A model generated the notes under the pieces. It saw nothing but the letters and a program-made list of their open reading frames with translations. It did not search any database and had not been told where the DNA came from. A stretch of 64,000 nt of DNA from Lineus longissimus (taxonomy: Eukaryota; Nemertea; Pilidiophora; Heteronemertea; Lineidae). Numbering within the stretch: position 1 is the stretch's first letter; each line of letters opens with the position of its first letter. The stretch spans positions 11,198,937 through 11,262,936 of the forward strand of contig NC_088313.1 in assembly GCF_910592395.1 (NCBI RefSeq). Reading direction: 5' to 3'. This document shows positions 20,039-29,402 of the stretch, in pieces. Both the position numbers and the translations under genes were made by a program.

Positions 20039-21040
20039 TTCACGGCTAAAGCTTTTTACTTGAAATTGAATAGGCCTACACATGACGTCCTAGGTCATGT
20101 GATCATTATCACAGAAGAATCAGTAAAATTGATGTTGAAAAAATCAGCCCAAAGACAAAGAGCCAGTGCCATGTGCCTAAGTCATGTTATGAACCGACCC
20201 TCACTGGGCTCTGTTTTGTGTCACATTATGAATAGATTCAACTGAGTGCACCAGATTCACTTGGAATAAATATCATTGAAACATGGAAGGCCTAGGCCTA
20301 TTTGTTCTGTATAAATTTTGCTTTATATTTGTAATGCCTGTGCCATTGCCAGGTTTTAAACCAACCTCATTCCGCCATTTTGTTCTCTATTTGATGAGCT
20401 GAGCTTTTTGGCATTGGTCAGATAAAAGCTGGTGAAAGGCGTTTTAGGTAAGTCAAAATGCATGAGCTTGGACATGAACAGTGGTATAAATCATTATTGT
20501 TTCACTAGTGCTAACTACAGTGACAGATGATTATTATAAATTGTGGTTTTTGGAAGAAGAAAAAATCGATAATGGAGTAGACATATATGCATGTTGCATG
20601 CATACATTGTACATGTAGGCCTACATGGCATGCACACTTGGCCTCAAGATCAGATGCACAACTCCTCATCAAGAAACTTTGTGAACTACTAGGTCTAAGG
20701 CTAATAATGTGTGTTTTTCATCATGTTCATGTCAACTGTCAAGTTCTTCCTGCTAAAGAGTAGAGTTTTATTTTACACCTAAAAGTTCTAACGTCAGAAC
20801 TCCTAATATCGTCACAAGAACGTCGTGCATATTATCGCCACTTCATTGGAAATAACGTCATGAAAGTCACGTCACAAAAGTGGCGGTATTACGCACAAGT
20901 GGCGATATTAGGAGTTCTGACGTTAGAATAGTGCAAAATCATGTCTAGAGTAGGCCTCCGTTATTAGTGTGGATGCAGTTATAAATGATAGCCAAATAGG
21001 TGATACACATTATGCACCCTACTACTACATGTCCCACCTG
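20039..21040. repeat. Direct repeat B (partner at 8551-9722)
   Basis: It starts straight after the eroded 3' end and parallels repeat A up to GTCCCACCTG. It has one copy of the 190-bp block and carries a 133-bp MITE that A lacks. It leads into the RPA-like exons. It is not a 5' Helentron end, so simple head-to-tail tandem transposition does not explain it. Confidence 0.75.
20791..20923. mobile_element. 133-bp MITE with 21-bp perfect TIRs and TA duplication
   Basis: TIR ACGTCAGAACTCCTAATATC + G at both ends, in inverted orientation, flanked by TA at 20789-20790 and 20924-20925. Repeat A offers the empty site GTTCTAGAATA with a single TA, so the insertion and its target duplication can be read directly. 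TA duplication suggests Tc1/mariner-type mobilisation. No coding capacity. Confidence 0.88.
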
Positions 21041-21076
21041 TATATATATTTACATATGATACTGTTATTTTTCAGC

Positions 21077-23100
21077 ATGAATACCATCAAGGTGAAAATC
21101 CTCAACAATGAGTCTACACGTCCCAAATCCCACATATCCTCTTGCCTGATTGCAGGCAAAGACGATTTTTACGATCTTGTGTACACCAAAATGGTACACA
21201 ACGCTGATATGATTGTCAAAAATGCGTCGTTACTTCTGGTGGATACGGACATTGACAACACTAAGCATGCAATATTTGTCAAGGCAAAAAGTAAGGTTAG
21301 TACATACAGTATTCATCAATACTTTTATTCTGACTCCACAAAGACCATTTTTCGGCAGGCAATCCAAAACCATACCACCTATAATTAATCACCTCTAACA
21401 CTTTATCGCTTAGTTTCACAACAAAACAAAGAAAATATATATATCATAAGTTAGCAGATTTTATGGAGATAGCATTACAAGTAACAACATCCACAATACT
21501 GTTTTCCCAGATGCAGACGAAATTCAAACACTAATTAACATCAAATTTCCCCAAACCCTATGGACCTTTTGCACCAGATACCTAATAGGAGTTCAATGTT
21601 AGGTAAAAAAGAACAATATTATACCAGCTGTTCAACAACGTACTGGCGTTATAACAAGAAAACTAAAGGCTTAAGTTCCCCATTAGAAATCTTGCTTGGA
21701 TCACACTACCAAACGAGTATGCGAAATAGCTCAAGACTCAGAAACCTTCAACAGCGCATTGTCCGGCAGCTTATGACATCACCACCCCTGTTGCCAATCC
21801 CTTCTTTAAAGATCCATGTACAAGAGTTCATTTCATTACATTTCAGATCTACCCAACCGAAGACTTCGCTGTGAAAGAAGATCTCATGATGCAATTTTTC
21901 CATGCACCAACTATGCCACTGGACCAATTGCAACAATCTCCAATCAAACAAAGAGCATCCCTCCTTGTCAAAATAAAACAGGTAAAGACAAATGCAAATA
22001 ATTTCAAAGTCCACAGATCAAGAAATATTCATACAAAAACCCAGACATTTCCAAATACCATGTATTTCGTCAACCAGCATTGACTTCCACAATTCTATAA
22101 TTACAATGATCCATCACCTCACTACCACAATCCATACTCAATGTGTGTCCTTCACCTCCCTCAAGTTCAGTATTAGCAATAACCTATAATCTCACATAAA
22201 CTATTTATGATATTAGATATCAGTGTCAATACACTCTATAATTCCATTTCTTCCCACAGATTTCTCCACTCAAAACAGCCCCTGATGCATCGTGGAAGCG
22301 CAAAGATATCATCATAGAGGAAGATGGGCAGGCTTCAACTTCAACAGCAACTCTGAAGCTGTGGAACAAGTCCACTGATCTCATAGGTGACGTCCACCTT
22401 AATAAGAAAATCAAGGTAGAAAATGTTGAAATAACCGAATTCAACATGCAAAAACACTTCCGTGACACCCCAGAAACAGCCATCACTGTAAGTACAATTT
22501 TCACCACCATTATTCTACTATTCCCCCCCAACTTCACCTTTTCTTTCATCTTCATTTATAGCAGACACCTGCAAAATTAGAAGAAAAATACCCATAACCC
22601 ATATCAACTATTTGGTCAACAATAGTCTCTTTCTACGCCCACCATCTAATTCTTGTGACTCTACCACCACAACATATGGTGTTTTAGTGAACAACTCTTT
22701 GATTCCAAAACAGTTTCAGCACATAAATTAGGACATCAAAACATCTTCAACAGGCACAGAGTTCACCATACCAGTATACTAATTATCTAACTATTATCCC
22801 AATGTAATAATACAAACTCCACTCTAATTCCAGTCTTCAGAAGACAAATGCAATGTCAACATCATTGCAGTCTCTGGAAAAGAACTCCTTATTATTCGAA
22901 ATGGCCTCCATGAAGCAGAATCGTACATCTTCGCATCAGCAGATCCAATGCCAACTATCCCAAGCCTTCCAGCCGCAGCAAGAGCAGTTCTGTCAGGAAA
23001 CACAGTCACAGAGATCATGCTCACCACTGTCAACTGGAAACCACTTGCCACAACATCTGCCATCCCCCCTAAACCATCAGTCGCCAAAACAAAAAAGTAA
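21077..23100 (+). CDS. Four-exon RPA/OB-fold-like single-strand-binding protein gene
   Basis: Exons 21077-21295, 21847-21981, 22260-22487 and 22834-23100 (stop TAA) give 282 residues; all three introns are phase 0 with GT-AG borders (donors gttagt, gtaaag, gtaagt; acceptors ttacatttcag, cttcccacag, ctaattccag). Exon 2 ends with RASLLVKIKQ and exon 3 contains TATLKLWNKSTDLIGDVHL then KVENVEITEFN, the strand pattern of an RPA-type OB-fold. Helitrons in several lineages carry RPA-like proteins, which would protect displaced strands. A longer open frame reaches back to 20969, so an upstream exon is possible; ATG 21077 is the conservative start. No stop or shift breaks it. The final exon has no recognised domain. 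Confidence 0.65.
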
Positions 23101-23239
23101 ATTTATGGACACCCCATCTGTTGCATCAACAAACTTTGAAATCACCCATTAGTTCCGCTATTCATCATCATTATACAGGGTGACCCAAAAGAAAGCCAGA
23201 GCCTACTAAAAACTGTAACTCTACTTAGAATTTATTCCG

Positions 23240-23900
23240 ATTTGGTATACTTTAACAAAGATGCCAAATACCATGGCACATTTTTACTCCTATTTCACTT
23301 ACATACATGTAAGCCAATCAGTACCAGATTACTCTACATAATTTGTGATTTTATTTTTACTGCAATTCTGTTCCTGTTTTCCCTGAAACTTTCAGTCTTC
23401 AAAACATCTAAAACAGAATTCACCTGTTCTCATCGTCTTAAATTACTGTATGCCATGTTTCTATTAACAATTTGTATGATATTTCACATACATACATGTA
23501 AGCAAATCAGTACCAGATGACTATACATAATATGTGATTTTATTTTACTGTGATTCTCTTTTTGTTCTCCCTGAAATTTCTAGTCTTCAAAAACAGAAGA
23601 CACCTAGTACTGTTCTCAGGGGCTTAAATTACAGTATGCCATCAACAATTTGTATAATATTTCACTTACATACATGTAAGCAAATCAGTACCAGATGACT
23701 ATACATAATTTGTGATTTTATTTTACTGTGATTTTTTTTCCCCTAAAACTTTTAGTCTTCTAAAACTTCAAAAAAAGAAGACACCTGGTACTGTTCTCAG
23801 GGGCTTCAATTACTCTATGCCATGTTTTTTATTCCATGTTTTGATTCACTTACATACATGTAACCTAATCAACACCACATGAGTATTCATAATACAAGTA
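23240..23900 (+). repeat. Tandem repeats of about 182 bp
   Basis: ACTTACATACATGTAAGC with AATCAGTACCAGATGAC recurs near 23302, 23489, 23670 and, more diverged, 23853. Four units lie after the RPA-like gene. A second AATAAA-like signal at about 23960 follows. No coding capacity. Confidence 0.8.
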
Positions 23901-23989
23901 TCATTTTTTGATTTTATATTTACTGTGATTCTCTTTCAACATGTTCAATGTTCTTTAAGATAAATAAACATTATTTTCATAAATCGGCC

Positions 23990-24214
23990 TTGTTAATCAT
24001 TTAGATTGACTGACAGCTCATGCAGGTGTTCAAAAAGGGATGAACATCTAATGCCAAGTGATTACTCTACAAAATCTATAGTGAACACCAGCACTCTGCT
24101 ATGCTGAACCACAATGACGAGCCATCTCTTAATGCAGTTGCCTGTGCTTTGGAGAGACAGTATGCCGCTTGGTCACCATAAACGGTGAGCACAATGGCCC
24201 CTGGCCTTTTCATT
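23990..24214 (+). other. Intact 3' end of the large Helentron
   Basis: The final 35 bases (ACGGTGAGCACAATGGCCCC, then TGGCCTTTTCATT) match the ends of HINE-like copies 1 and 4. Upstream 190 bp are unlike the 3' tail following the polyprotein, so this end belongs to a different Helentron subfamily or to captured flank. Confidence 0.65.
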
Positions 24215-24419
24215 TCCCTTTTCCCGCGACCATGTTCCCACTCTATCTTTTCTCTCGTCTCGCTCTCGGTTCAAAGGAAATCAATGTAAGACTGAGGAAT
24301 GTATCACAGTTGTCACACGATAATTTTTGTTGTTTTCTGTACTTGGTTTCAAAATAGAGGATGAGAAGACCCACTGAGAATGAGTTGAAAAAAACCCAAA
24401 GGGGACTAGTATCTAACCC
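24215..24419. repeat. Right part of the second copy of the 256-bp repeat
   Basis: Continues the segment begun at 7955-8005 and matches 7743-7947 with very few changes. It includes an ATG at the same place as that of the basic virion-type gene, but here the frame runs into the transposon. It lies directly before the ATPase gene's 3' end. Confidence 0.8.
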
Positions 24420-24453
24420 TTTTTTTTTTGTTTTTTTTTAAATTTGAGAATGT

Positions 24454-25161
24454 TCAGTTCGTATTCGGTACAAACACACGTTGATAGTCATTGAAGATAT
24501 CGGTTCTAAGTCTTGCCTGTTCGGGCATGTTTTGAGACCCATAAATCATGAGGTAAGAATTAGGTTTTGAAGTGGCCTCGTTAAAGATAGACATAAATAC
24601 CTTCTGACGTTTCGGCATAATTTTTGCTGCAACATGATAAATCATAGATTTATCGAGCGGGTTTTTAAACAGAACTAAGAAATGACAATTTCTTTGCAGT
24701 GTTAAGCGCGCACTTCCATTGAAAAAGAGGTTTTGTAAAATAATAATCCAAGAAATGTTTCTATGGCGACACTTCGTCGTTGTCAAATCAATGATTTGTT
24801 TGCTGTTAGCGGCGGATTGCATCAAATCATCGTAGATATGCATTCCAAATTTACTGTTATCCTCGTGGATGTAGTCGTCTATATTTGTAGGTAAACCTTG
24901 AATGGTGGTTACCTGACCACCAAATTCATTTTCTATGGTTCGAATGGTATTGTTGTATTCGCCGTAAAAATATATTATATAATCGAGGTCATGGGTGTAA
25001 AGTCGACTTCTATTTCTGAGTAGATTCAAGACAAAGGTGGACTTTCCCGCCCCCGTGGGACCACTCACTATCATTCCGCTTGGCAAATTAATGCGTGAAT
25101 CAAATATCTCCATTCTTACCGATGCATTTATACTCCAACTATGAACGTTGTGCAAGAGCAC
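24454..25161 (-). CDS. ATP: Genome-packaging ATPase (FtsK/HerA type)
   Basis: 235 residues with Walker A SGPTGAGKST (33-42) and Walker B MHIYDD with Asp111-Asp112. QNLFFNG near residue 163 fits a downstream sensor region. This is the Polinton/NCLDV A32-like packaging ATPase, which drives DNA into capsids. The first codon of the listed frame is GTG; a true ATG lies at residue 17, just before the P-loop, so the start is uncertain. Integrase lies 22 nt upstream on the same strand and the basic virion-type gene would follow, before the transposon insertion. The frame is intact. Confidence 0.85.
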   Translation of the reverse strand: MLLHNVHSWSINASVRMEIFDSRINLPSGMIVSGPTGAGKSTFVLNLLRNRSRLYTHDLDYIIYFYGEYNNTIRTIENEFGGQVTTIQGLPTNIDDYIHEDNSKFGMHIYDDLMQSAANSKQIIDLTTTKCRHRNISWIIILQNLFFNGSARLTLQRNCHFLVLFKNPLDKSMIYHVAAKIMPKRQKVFMSIFNEATSKPNSYLMIYGSQNMPEQARLRTDIFNDYQRVFVPNTN

Positions 25162-25183
25162 ATATCACTGTCGAGGTCACATC

Positions 25184-26267
25184 TTATTTAGTTATTTGAC
25201 TACTATCTATCCACTCGTTATACATTTCAGGCCACCCTTGGTATCGTACAAAATACTGAAGAGTTTTCCCTCTTTTTCTTTTTCTAAGAGTTTCTATTGT
25301 GTAGCTTTCGTCTGTCAGAGGTTTTGCAATCAGTTGCATCTCGTCTTCATAAAATCCACCCTTTAAAATATTAGCTTTCAAGTCTTTGAGTTTGTACGTA
25401 ACCGGATTTGTACTTCTTCGCTCTACTACAGTGAAATATTCATCTGTCCAAAGCCCCAAATACGATTTGTCAAAAAGACGTCTTGACTTTGATATGCGAA
25501 CAGTATCGCCAATGTTAAATTTGAACTTTGCATAACTTGGAAATTGATCTCCATATAATTTCTGTCGTAGTTGAGCTTCATTTTCCTCGGTTACATCTTT
25601 TGGTGCAAGTCCAATTATTCTATGCTTTCTTGAGTTATATGAGTTAACCATCAAGGGCAAAGCATCAATATACCTTTTTGTTTTATGTCTGGTGAAGAAT
25701 TTCCCCATAATCGAACGAAGACTACGGTTGAATCGTTCGCACATCCCGCTCTTAATTTCTGAATGAGTCGAGTACATGGTGATATTGTGATCCTTTAGGA
25801 AAGCCTCCATATTTCTCGAATAGAATTCCCCACCCAAATCCATGTGAATCTTGGAGGGCATTCGTTTTTCCTTATCAAATATCCATTTGAAGGCAGAGAT
25901 TACCTCTGTCGATGTTTTAGTTTTTATCGCTCTCGCAAACCCATACCTCGAAAAAACATCGATTGCTGTTAATATATTATTATAGTTAGAATTGTGTCGA
26001 GCATAATGTTTTGGCATGATGACCAGATCCGCTTGCCAGATTGAGTCTATTCCCCCTAGAAACATACTTTCTACGTTTAAAACGCTTGCGAACTTGCTTG
26101 TGCAAAGTATAGCTCGGTTGTGATTGTAACCAGTTTTTAACATCTTTCAAAGTAACGGATTTGTTGTGATTTTTCACCTCTCTATATAGTCTGTAAGGCG
26201 AAGAGTATGCACCAGGACCACTCGAATCATAATATATTTTGGATAAGATCTCCGCATACTGATTCAT
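25184..26267 (-). pseudogene. INT: Retroviral-type integrase with chromodomain, one frameshift
   Basis: The N-terminal piece from ATG 26267 has the Polinton-type opening (EILSKIYYDSSGPGAY; TLHKQVRKRF). The main piece carries the catalytic acids: Asp39 in IWQADLV, Asp102 in HMDLGGEF and Glu136 in CERFNRS (numbering within 25184-26143). The C-terminus is a chromodomain (YTIETLRKRKRGKTLQYFVR, then GWPEMYNEW). The two pieces meet at a run of five C (26052-26056, plus strand), where a one-base change would join them. Either a real lesion or a homopolymer error. The enzyme inserts the element's DNA ends; the chromodomain would steer integration to modified chromatin. An ATCACAC word lies 48 nt upstream. 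Confidence 0.8.
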
Positions 26268-26314
26268 CCTGAAACCATGAAATCTCCTTTCTATGAGTAA
26301 AAACCCGAATTCAC

Positions 26315-26321
26315 ATCACAC
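26315..26321 (-). promoter_or_regulatory. Near match to the shared GTCACAC word before integrase
   Basis: ATCACAC, one base off, 48 nt before ATG 26267, beside CCTGTATATAACG. Weak on its own. Confidence 0.2.
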
Positions 26322-26520
26322 CTGTATATAACGAGGAGAAACAACCGTTACTTACCTAGTAAATTGATAGAGTTTTTTTAGTCAGCAGAGATGATCCGAT
26401 CCATGTTAAAGACTTCACATATGTTGAACAACTGGTCTCTCCAAAAAACAGTCATAGGATTCACCGCTTGAGTCAAATGCAAAGCTAGCATATCCCATAA
26501 CATGTTTGGAGGCCGGTTTT

Positions 26521-26640
26521 TTATTCAATCCTCCTTAACATTTGTTACTGGTATATATACTTATTCAATCCTCCTTAACATTAGTTACTAGTATACATAC
26601 TTATTCAATCCTCCTTAACATTTGTTACTGGTATACATAC
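26521..26640. repeat. 40-bp tandem repeat, three units
   Basis: TTATTCAATCCTCCTTAACA starts each unit (26521, 26561, 26601). Units differ at a few positions. It lies in the spacer upstream of integrase; function unknown. Confidence 0.9.
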
Positions 26641-26648
26641 TCTACTCT

Positions 26649-26862
26649 CATTTATCTAAGACAGTTTGTTTTTTTTTTGGATATTCAGGAAAACCCCATT
26701 TAGCACATAATAATTCGACTCTATTCATCAGTTTGACCACCAGCCAAGTGTAGCACCAACAACTACTCCTTTGTATAGATGATCGAATAGGGTGCAAGCA
26801 TTTGACATGAAGAGAGTGGGGTTTAGACATGGGCTGATAAAATGGTCTTAGATAAATGAGTT
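26649..26862. repeat. Inverted repeat flanking about 180 bp
   Basis: CATTTATCTAAGAC on the left and its reverse complement GTCTTAGATAAATG on the right. A small ORF inside (26648-26830) is not convincing. Possible MITE remnant. Confidence 0.45.
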
Positions 26863-26934
26863 TAGAGTAAATACAATTTACATAAACCCCTAAATTGATA
26901 CACGAATAACTAACACGGTATAAATATAGGGGCC

Positions 26935-27030
26935 TACTCTAAGTTCATTTCTGATCGGTCACTTTATAAACGGGCAAATATCAACCCCTTCTGGATTATA
27001 AAGTGAGCGATCAGAAATGAACTTAGAGTA
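26935..27030. repeat. Hairpin with about 35-bp arms, one mismatch
   Basis: Arms at 26935-26969 and 26996-27030 (outer word TACTCTAAGTTCATTTCTGA) around a 26-bp loop. It lies in the spacer between integrase and the zinc-finger gene. Could be a foldback element or a structural signal of the Polinton. Confidence 0.8.
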
Positions 27031-27198
27031 TACCTGTCGTAAATCTACCTGATATTTCTCATAAATGTGTGCCTACCGAGGAAAACCAGTCACATGGTCA
27101 AAAAACTTTCAATATGATTTTGTTAGTCATTCCTGAATGGCTTGCAATAAAGTTGAATGTTCCTTTTTGAATTTTTTTAAATCGGTTCATTCATTTTT

Positions 27199-28309
27199 AG
27201 CTCACCTCTTAGCAGAGGTGAGCTTATCCCATACCGTGGCGTCCGTCGTCCGTCGTCGTCGTCGTCGTCCGTCGTCCGTTAGCAGGGCACGTTTCGTAAC
27301 TGTTAGAGCTATTGAGTTGAAACTTGGTACACATGTACCCTTATGTAATGACACCTCGGAGACCAAGTTTCGGTCTGATTCGTTTTATGGTTTGGCCACC
27401 AGGGGGCCAAACGTTAAAAGTGAAAATATGCAATATCTCCCTTAATAGTAGTCAGGAAATTTTGAAAAAAATATGGTAGGTACTTCTAGCAAAGGTGCAT
27501 CATATATCCTCCGGGTTTTTGATTTGACCTCCTTTTCAAGGTCACAGAGGTCAAATGGTGTAAATTGGCCGTTAGGATGTAACGATGGCACGTTTCTAAA
27601 CTGCAATGACTATTGATACCAAATTTGGTACACATTTACCCCTTAGTCAGGTGATCTCAGGGACCGAAGTTTGGTCCAATATGATTCACCACTTGACCAC
27701 CAGGGGGCAAAATCCAAAAACCTTAAAAATGTGATTATTCCTTAACTTCTTGCCCGATTGCCACCAATTTGATATCATGGGTACATCTAACCACCATACA
27801 GTATATGTCACACATGTTTTTAATTTGACCTTCTTGTCAAGGTCACAGAGGTCAAATGGCGTAAATACGCCGTCAGGCCGTAACTATGGCACGTTTCTTA
27901 ACTGCAATGACTATTGATCACAAATTAAGTACACATGTACCCCTTGGTCAGGTGATCTCAGGTACCGAAGTTTGGTGCAATCTGATTTGCCGTTTGGCCT
28001 CCAGGGAGGGGACCAAATCCTAAATTCTTCAAAATGCCATTATTCCTAGTAATGACTTGCCCGATTAGCATCAATTTTATATCATAGGTACATCTAATTC
28101 TAACAACCATTCAATGTGTCACCCGGGTCTTCTTTGATTTGACCTACTTTTCAAGGTCACAGAGGTCGAATGTACTGTAAATTGGCCATTTTGGGGAAAT
28201 TGTAATTGCTTGGACCTAGATCAAACCTAACACTACATGACACAACACCATGCTCTTTATCCATCTTTCCTCCACATGAGGTGAGCACAATGGCCCTGGC
28301 CATTTCATT
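27199..28309 (+). mobile_element. HINE-like Helentron relative, copy 2
   Basis: Left end AGCTCACCTCTTAGCAGAGG forms a palindrome with 11-bp arms; right end GGTGAGCACAATGGCCCTGG...TTTCATT. Between them lie GTC/GTCC repeats (27239-27280) and three core units of about 303 bp (landmarks 27367, 27669, 27970), with AGGTCACAGAGGTCA at 27539-27553 and 27840-27854 and a one-base variant at 28154-28168. It is inserted after a run of five T in a Polinton spacer. It lacks the copied EEP tail seen in copies 1 and 4. Confidence 0.75.
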
Positions 28310-28433
28310 ATGAAATAGAAGTTTTTTGTTCAGCAAAAAAAAAAAGCCTAAATGAGTAGGAATCTGTGAGACAAAAAGGGATCTTGCAGGGTTTCATCAT
28401 TTCCAACTGCCGACTGGTTTTCCTCGGCAGGCA

Positions 28434-28545
28434 CACAAATGTATAAATGAAAAATTACTACTCATTTCCATCTTCAATTTTTGATGACACGTTCTCTCGG
28501 TGAAATTGGAAAAGCAATGTAGACCTAATGAGAAACCTTGCTTGT
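28434..28545 (-). repeat. Partial duplicate of the zinc-finger gene's 3' end
   Basis: ACAAATGTATAAATGAAAAA through CGGTGAAATTGGAAA repeats, with changes, the stretch 28572-28660 that holds the last codons of the next gene. It is a tandem tail duplication with no ORF of its own. No other feature in 28310-28595. Confidence 0.7.
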
Positions 28546-28595
28546 AGTTTGTTTACAGTCATCTGATTTTACACAAATGTATGAATGAAAAATTA

Positions 28596-29204
28596 CTACT
28601 CATTTCCGTCTTCAATTTTGATGACGCGCTCTCTCGGTGAAATTGGAAACGCGATGTATTGGTGTTTAACACCAGCGGCGTCTACCTCGGTAAAAAGATG
28701 ACACGAGAATGTAGTTTGTTTACTACCATCTGATGTAGTTTGTTTAGAGTCGTCTGATTTTAATTTCTTTCCACTCCCACCCATCTCTTTGGGAGCCGAG
28801 CTCAGATCGCTTTCGCTATCAGAAAGAGAGACAACTGGACGAGGTTTCCTCTTCTTACACCTTTTAAAAGGTTTCCATGTCGATGATGTGTTATTCTCGG
28901 CGGCTTGTTCACGCTGATGTTCGTCAAGTTCTCGCAATTGTTTGCCTTCAATACGTTTCTGCTTTTCCTTTTCGTATTTCAGAAAACAACCATTACATCT
29001 TTGCTCGTTCAGATCCTTTACAAAGTATTTCTTATGAGGAAATGGTTTTTTGCAACGACGGCATTCTTTGTAAGCCGCATCCGAACATTTCTTGCAAAAA
29101 CGCTTATCTGGCAAAAGATAGGTGAACTTCTCGCACCAAACGCATTTTTTTTGACACGACTCAAAGTCAGTCTCATCATCGAATTGTTCATTGTTGGACG
29201 ACAT
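28596..29204 (-). CDS. Cys-rich zinc-finger protein of the Polinton-like element
   Basis: 202 residues from ATG 29204. The N-terminal 75 residues have four C-x2-C pairs: Cys21/24, Cys37/40, Cys48/51 and Cys70/73, enough for two zinc sites. A Lys/Glu-rich helix follows (76-105), then a Ser/acidic patch (VSLSDSESDLSS) and a C-terminal strand-rich part (QYIAFPISPRERVIKIE). Related-looking Cys-rich proteins occur in invertebrate Polintons, but I cannot give a function; a DNA- or protein-binding regulator is a guess. GTCACAC lies 42 nt upstream. The frame is intact, and its end is partly duplicated at 28434-28545. Confidence 0.6.
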   Translation of the reverse strand: MSSNNEQFDDETDFESCQKKCVWCEKFTYLLPDKRFCKKCSDAAYKECRRCKKPFPHKKYFVKDLNEQRCNGCFLKYEKEKQKRIEGKQLRELDEHQREQAAENNTSSTWKPFKRCKKRKPRPVVSLSDSESDLSSAPKEMGGSGKKLKSDDSKQTTSDGSKQTTFSCHLFTEVDAAGVKHQYIAFPISPRERVIKIEDGNE

Positions 29205-29218
29205 GATGAGATTTATCG

Positions 29219-29374
29219 GTGTTAGTTTTTACGAGTGGACGATTGGTCACACCAGGATTAAGCAAGAACGTTCTTTAGATTTGAAGACGAGTATCAGTGT
29301 TACTTTTTACGAGTGGTTGATTGGTCACACTAGAATTAAGCAAGAATGTTCCTTAGATTTGAAGACGAGTACAA
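29219..29374 (-). repeat. 78-bp tandem duplication carrying the promoter word
   Basis: Two diverged units, each with TTTTTACGAGTGG, GATTGGTCACAC and AGATTTGAAGACGAGTA. GTCACAC stands at 29246-29252 and 29324-29330. The unit sits between the zinc-finger start and the kinase stop, so the promoter region itself was doubled. Confidence 0.75.
29246..29252 (-). promoter_or_regulatory. GTCACAC word upstream of the zinc-finger gene
   Basis: Exact word 42 nt before ATG 29204, repeated 78 nt further upstream. Confidence 0.4.
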
Positions 29375-29402
29375 CTACTTTTCTTCTGACACAGTTCAAT
29401 AA

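Larger units (their letters stand above)
8006..24214 (+). mobile_element. Helentron-type rolling-circle transposon, about 16.2 kb
   Basis: The left end GGCTCACCGTAGGGGAG follows a T run; the right end GGTGAGCACAATGGCCCCTGGCC...TTTTCATT precedes T and CCC. Both match the ends of the short relatives in this window. The copy of the target at 7738-7750 shows a run of six T, so insertion was between T and T with no target duplication, as reported for Helentrons. Contents: GTC/GTCC microsatellite and core repeats, leader repeats, a Rep-helicase-endonuclease polyprotein, an internal decayed 3' end (20038), a spliced RPA-like gene, 182-bp repeats, and the true 3' end. It interrupts the second copy of a duplicated Polinton promoter segment. 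It may be one element that captured sequence by 3' read-through, or two nested elements. Confidence 0.7.

Noticed and set aside
21040-21075. 36-nt intron that would join an upstream exon (VDAVINDSQIG) to the RPA-like gene
   Set aside because: It has GT...AG ends but is shorter than usual animal introns, and the frame is open without splicing, so evidence is insufficient.
27137-27445. ORFs reading through GTC repeats and HINE ends (also 39166-39450)
   Set aside because: They translate transposon ends and microsatellite; mirrored copies appear in both HINE-like elements.
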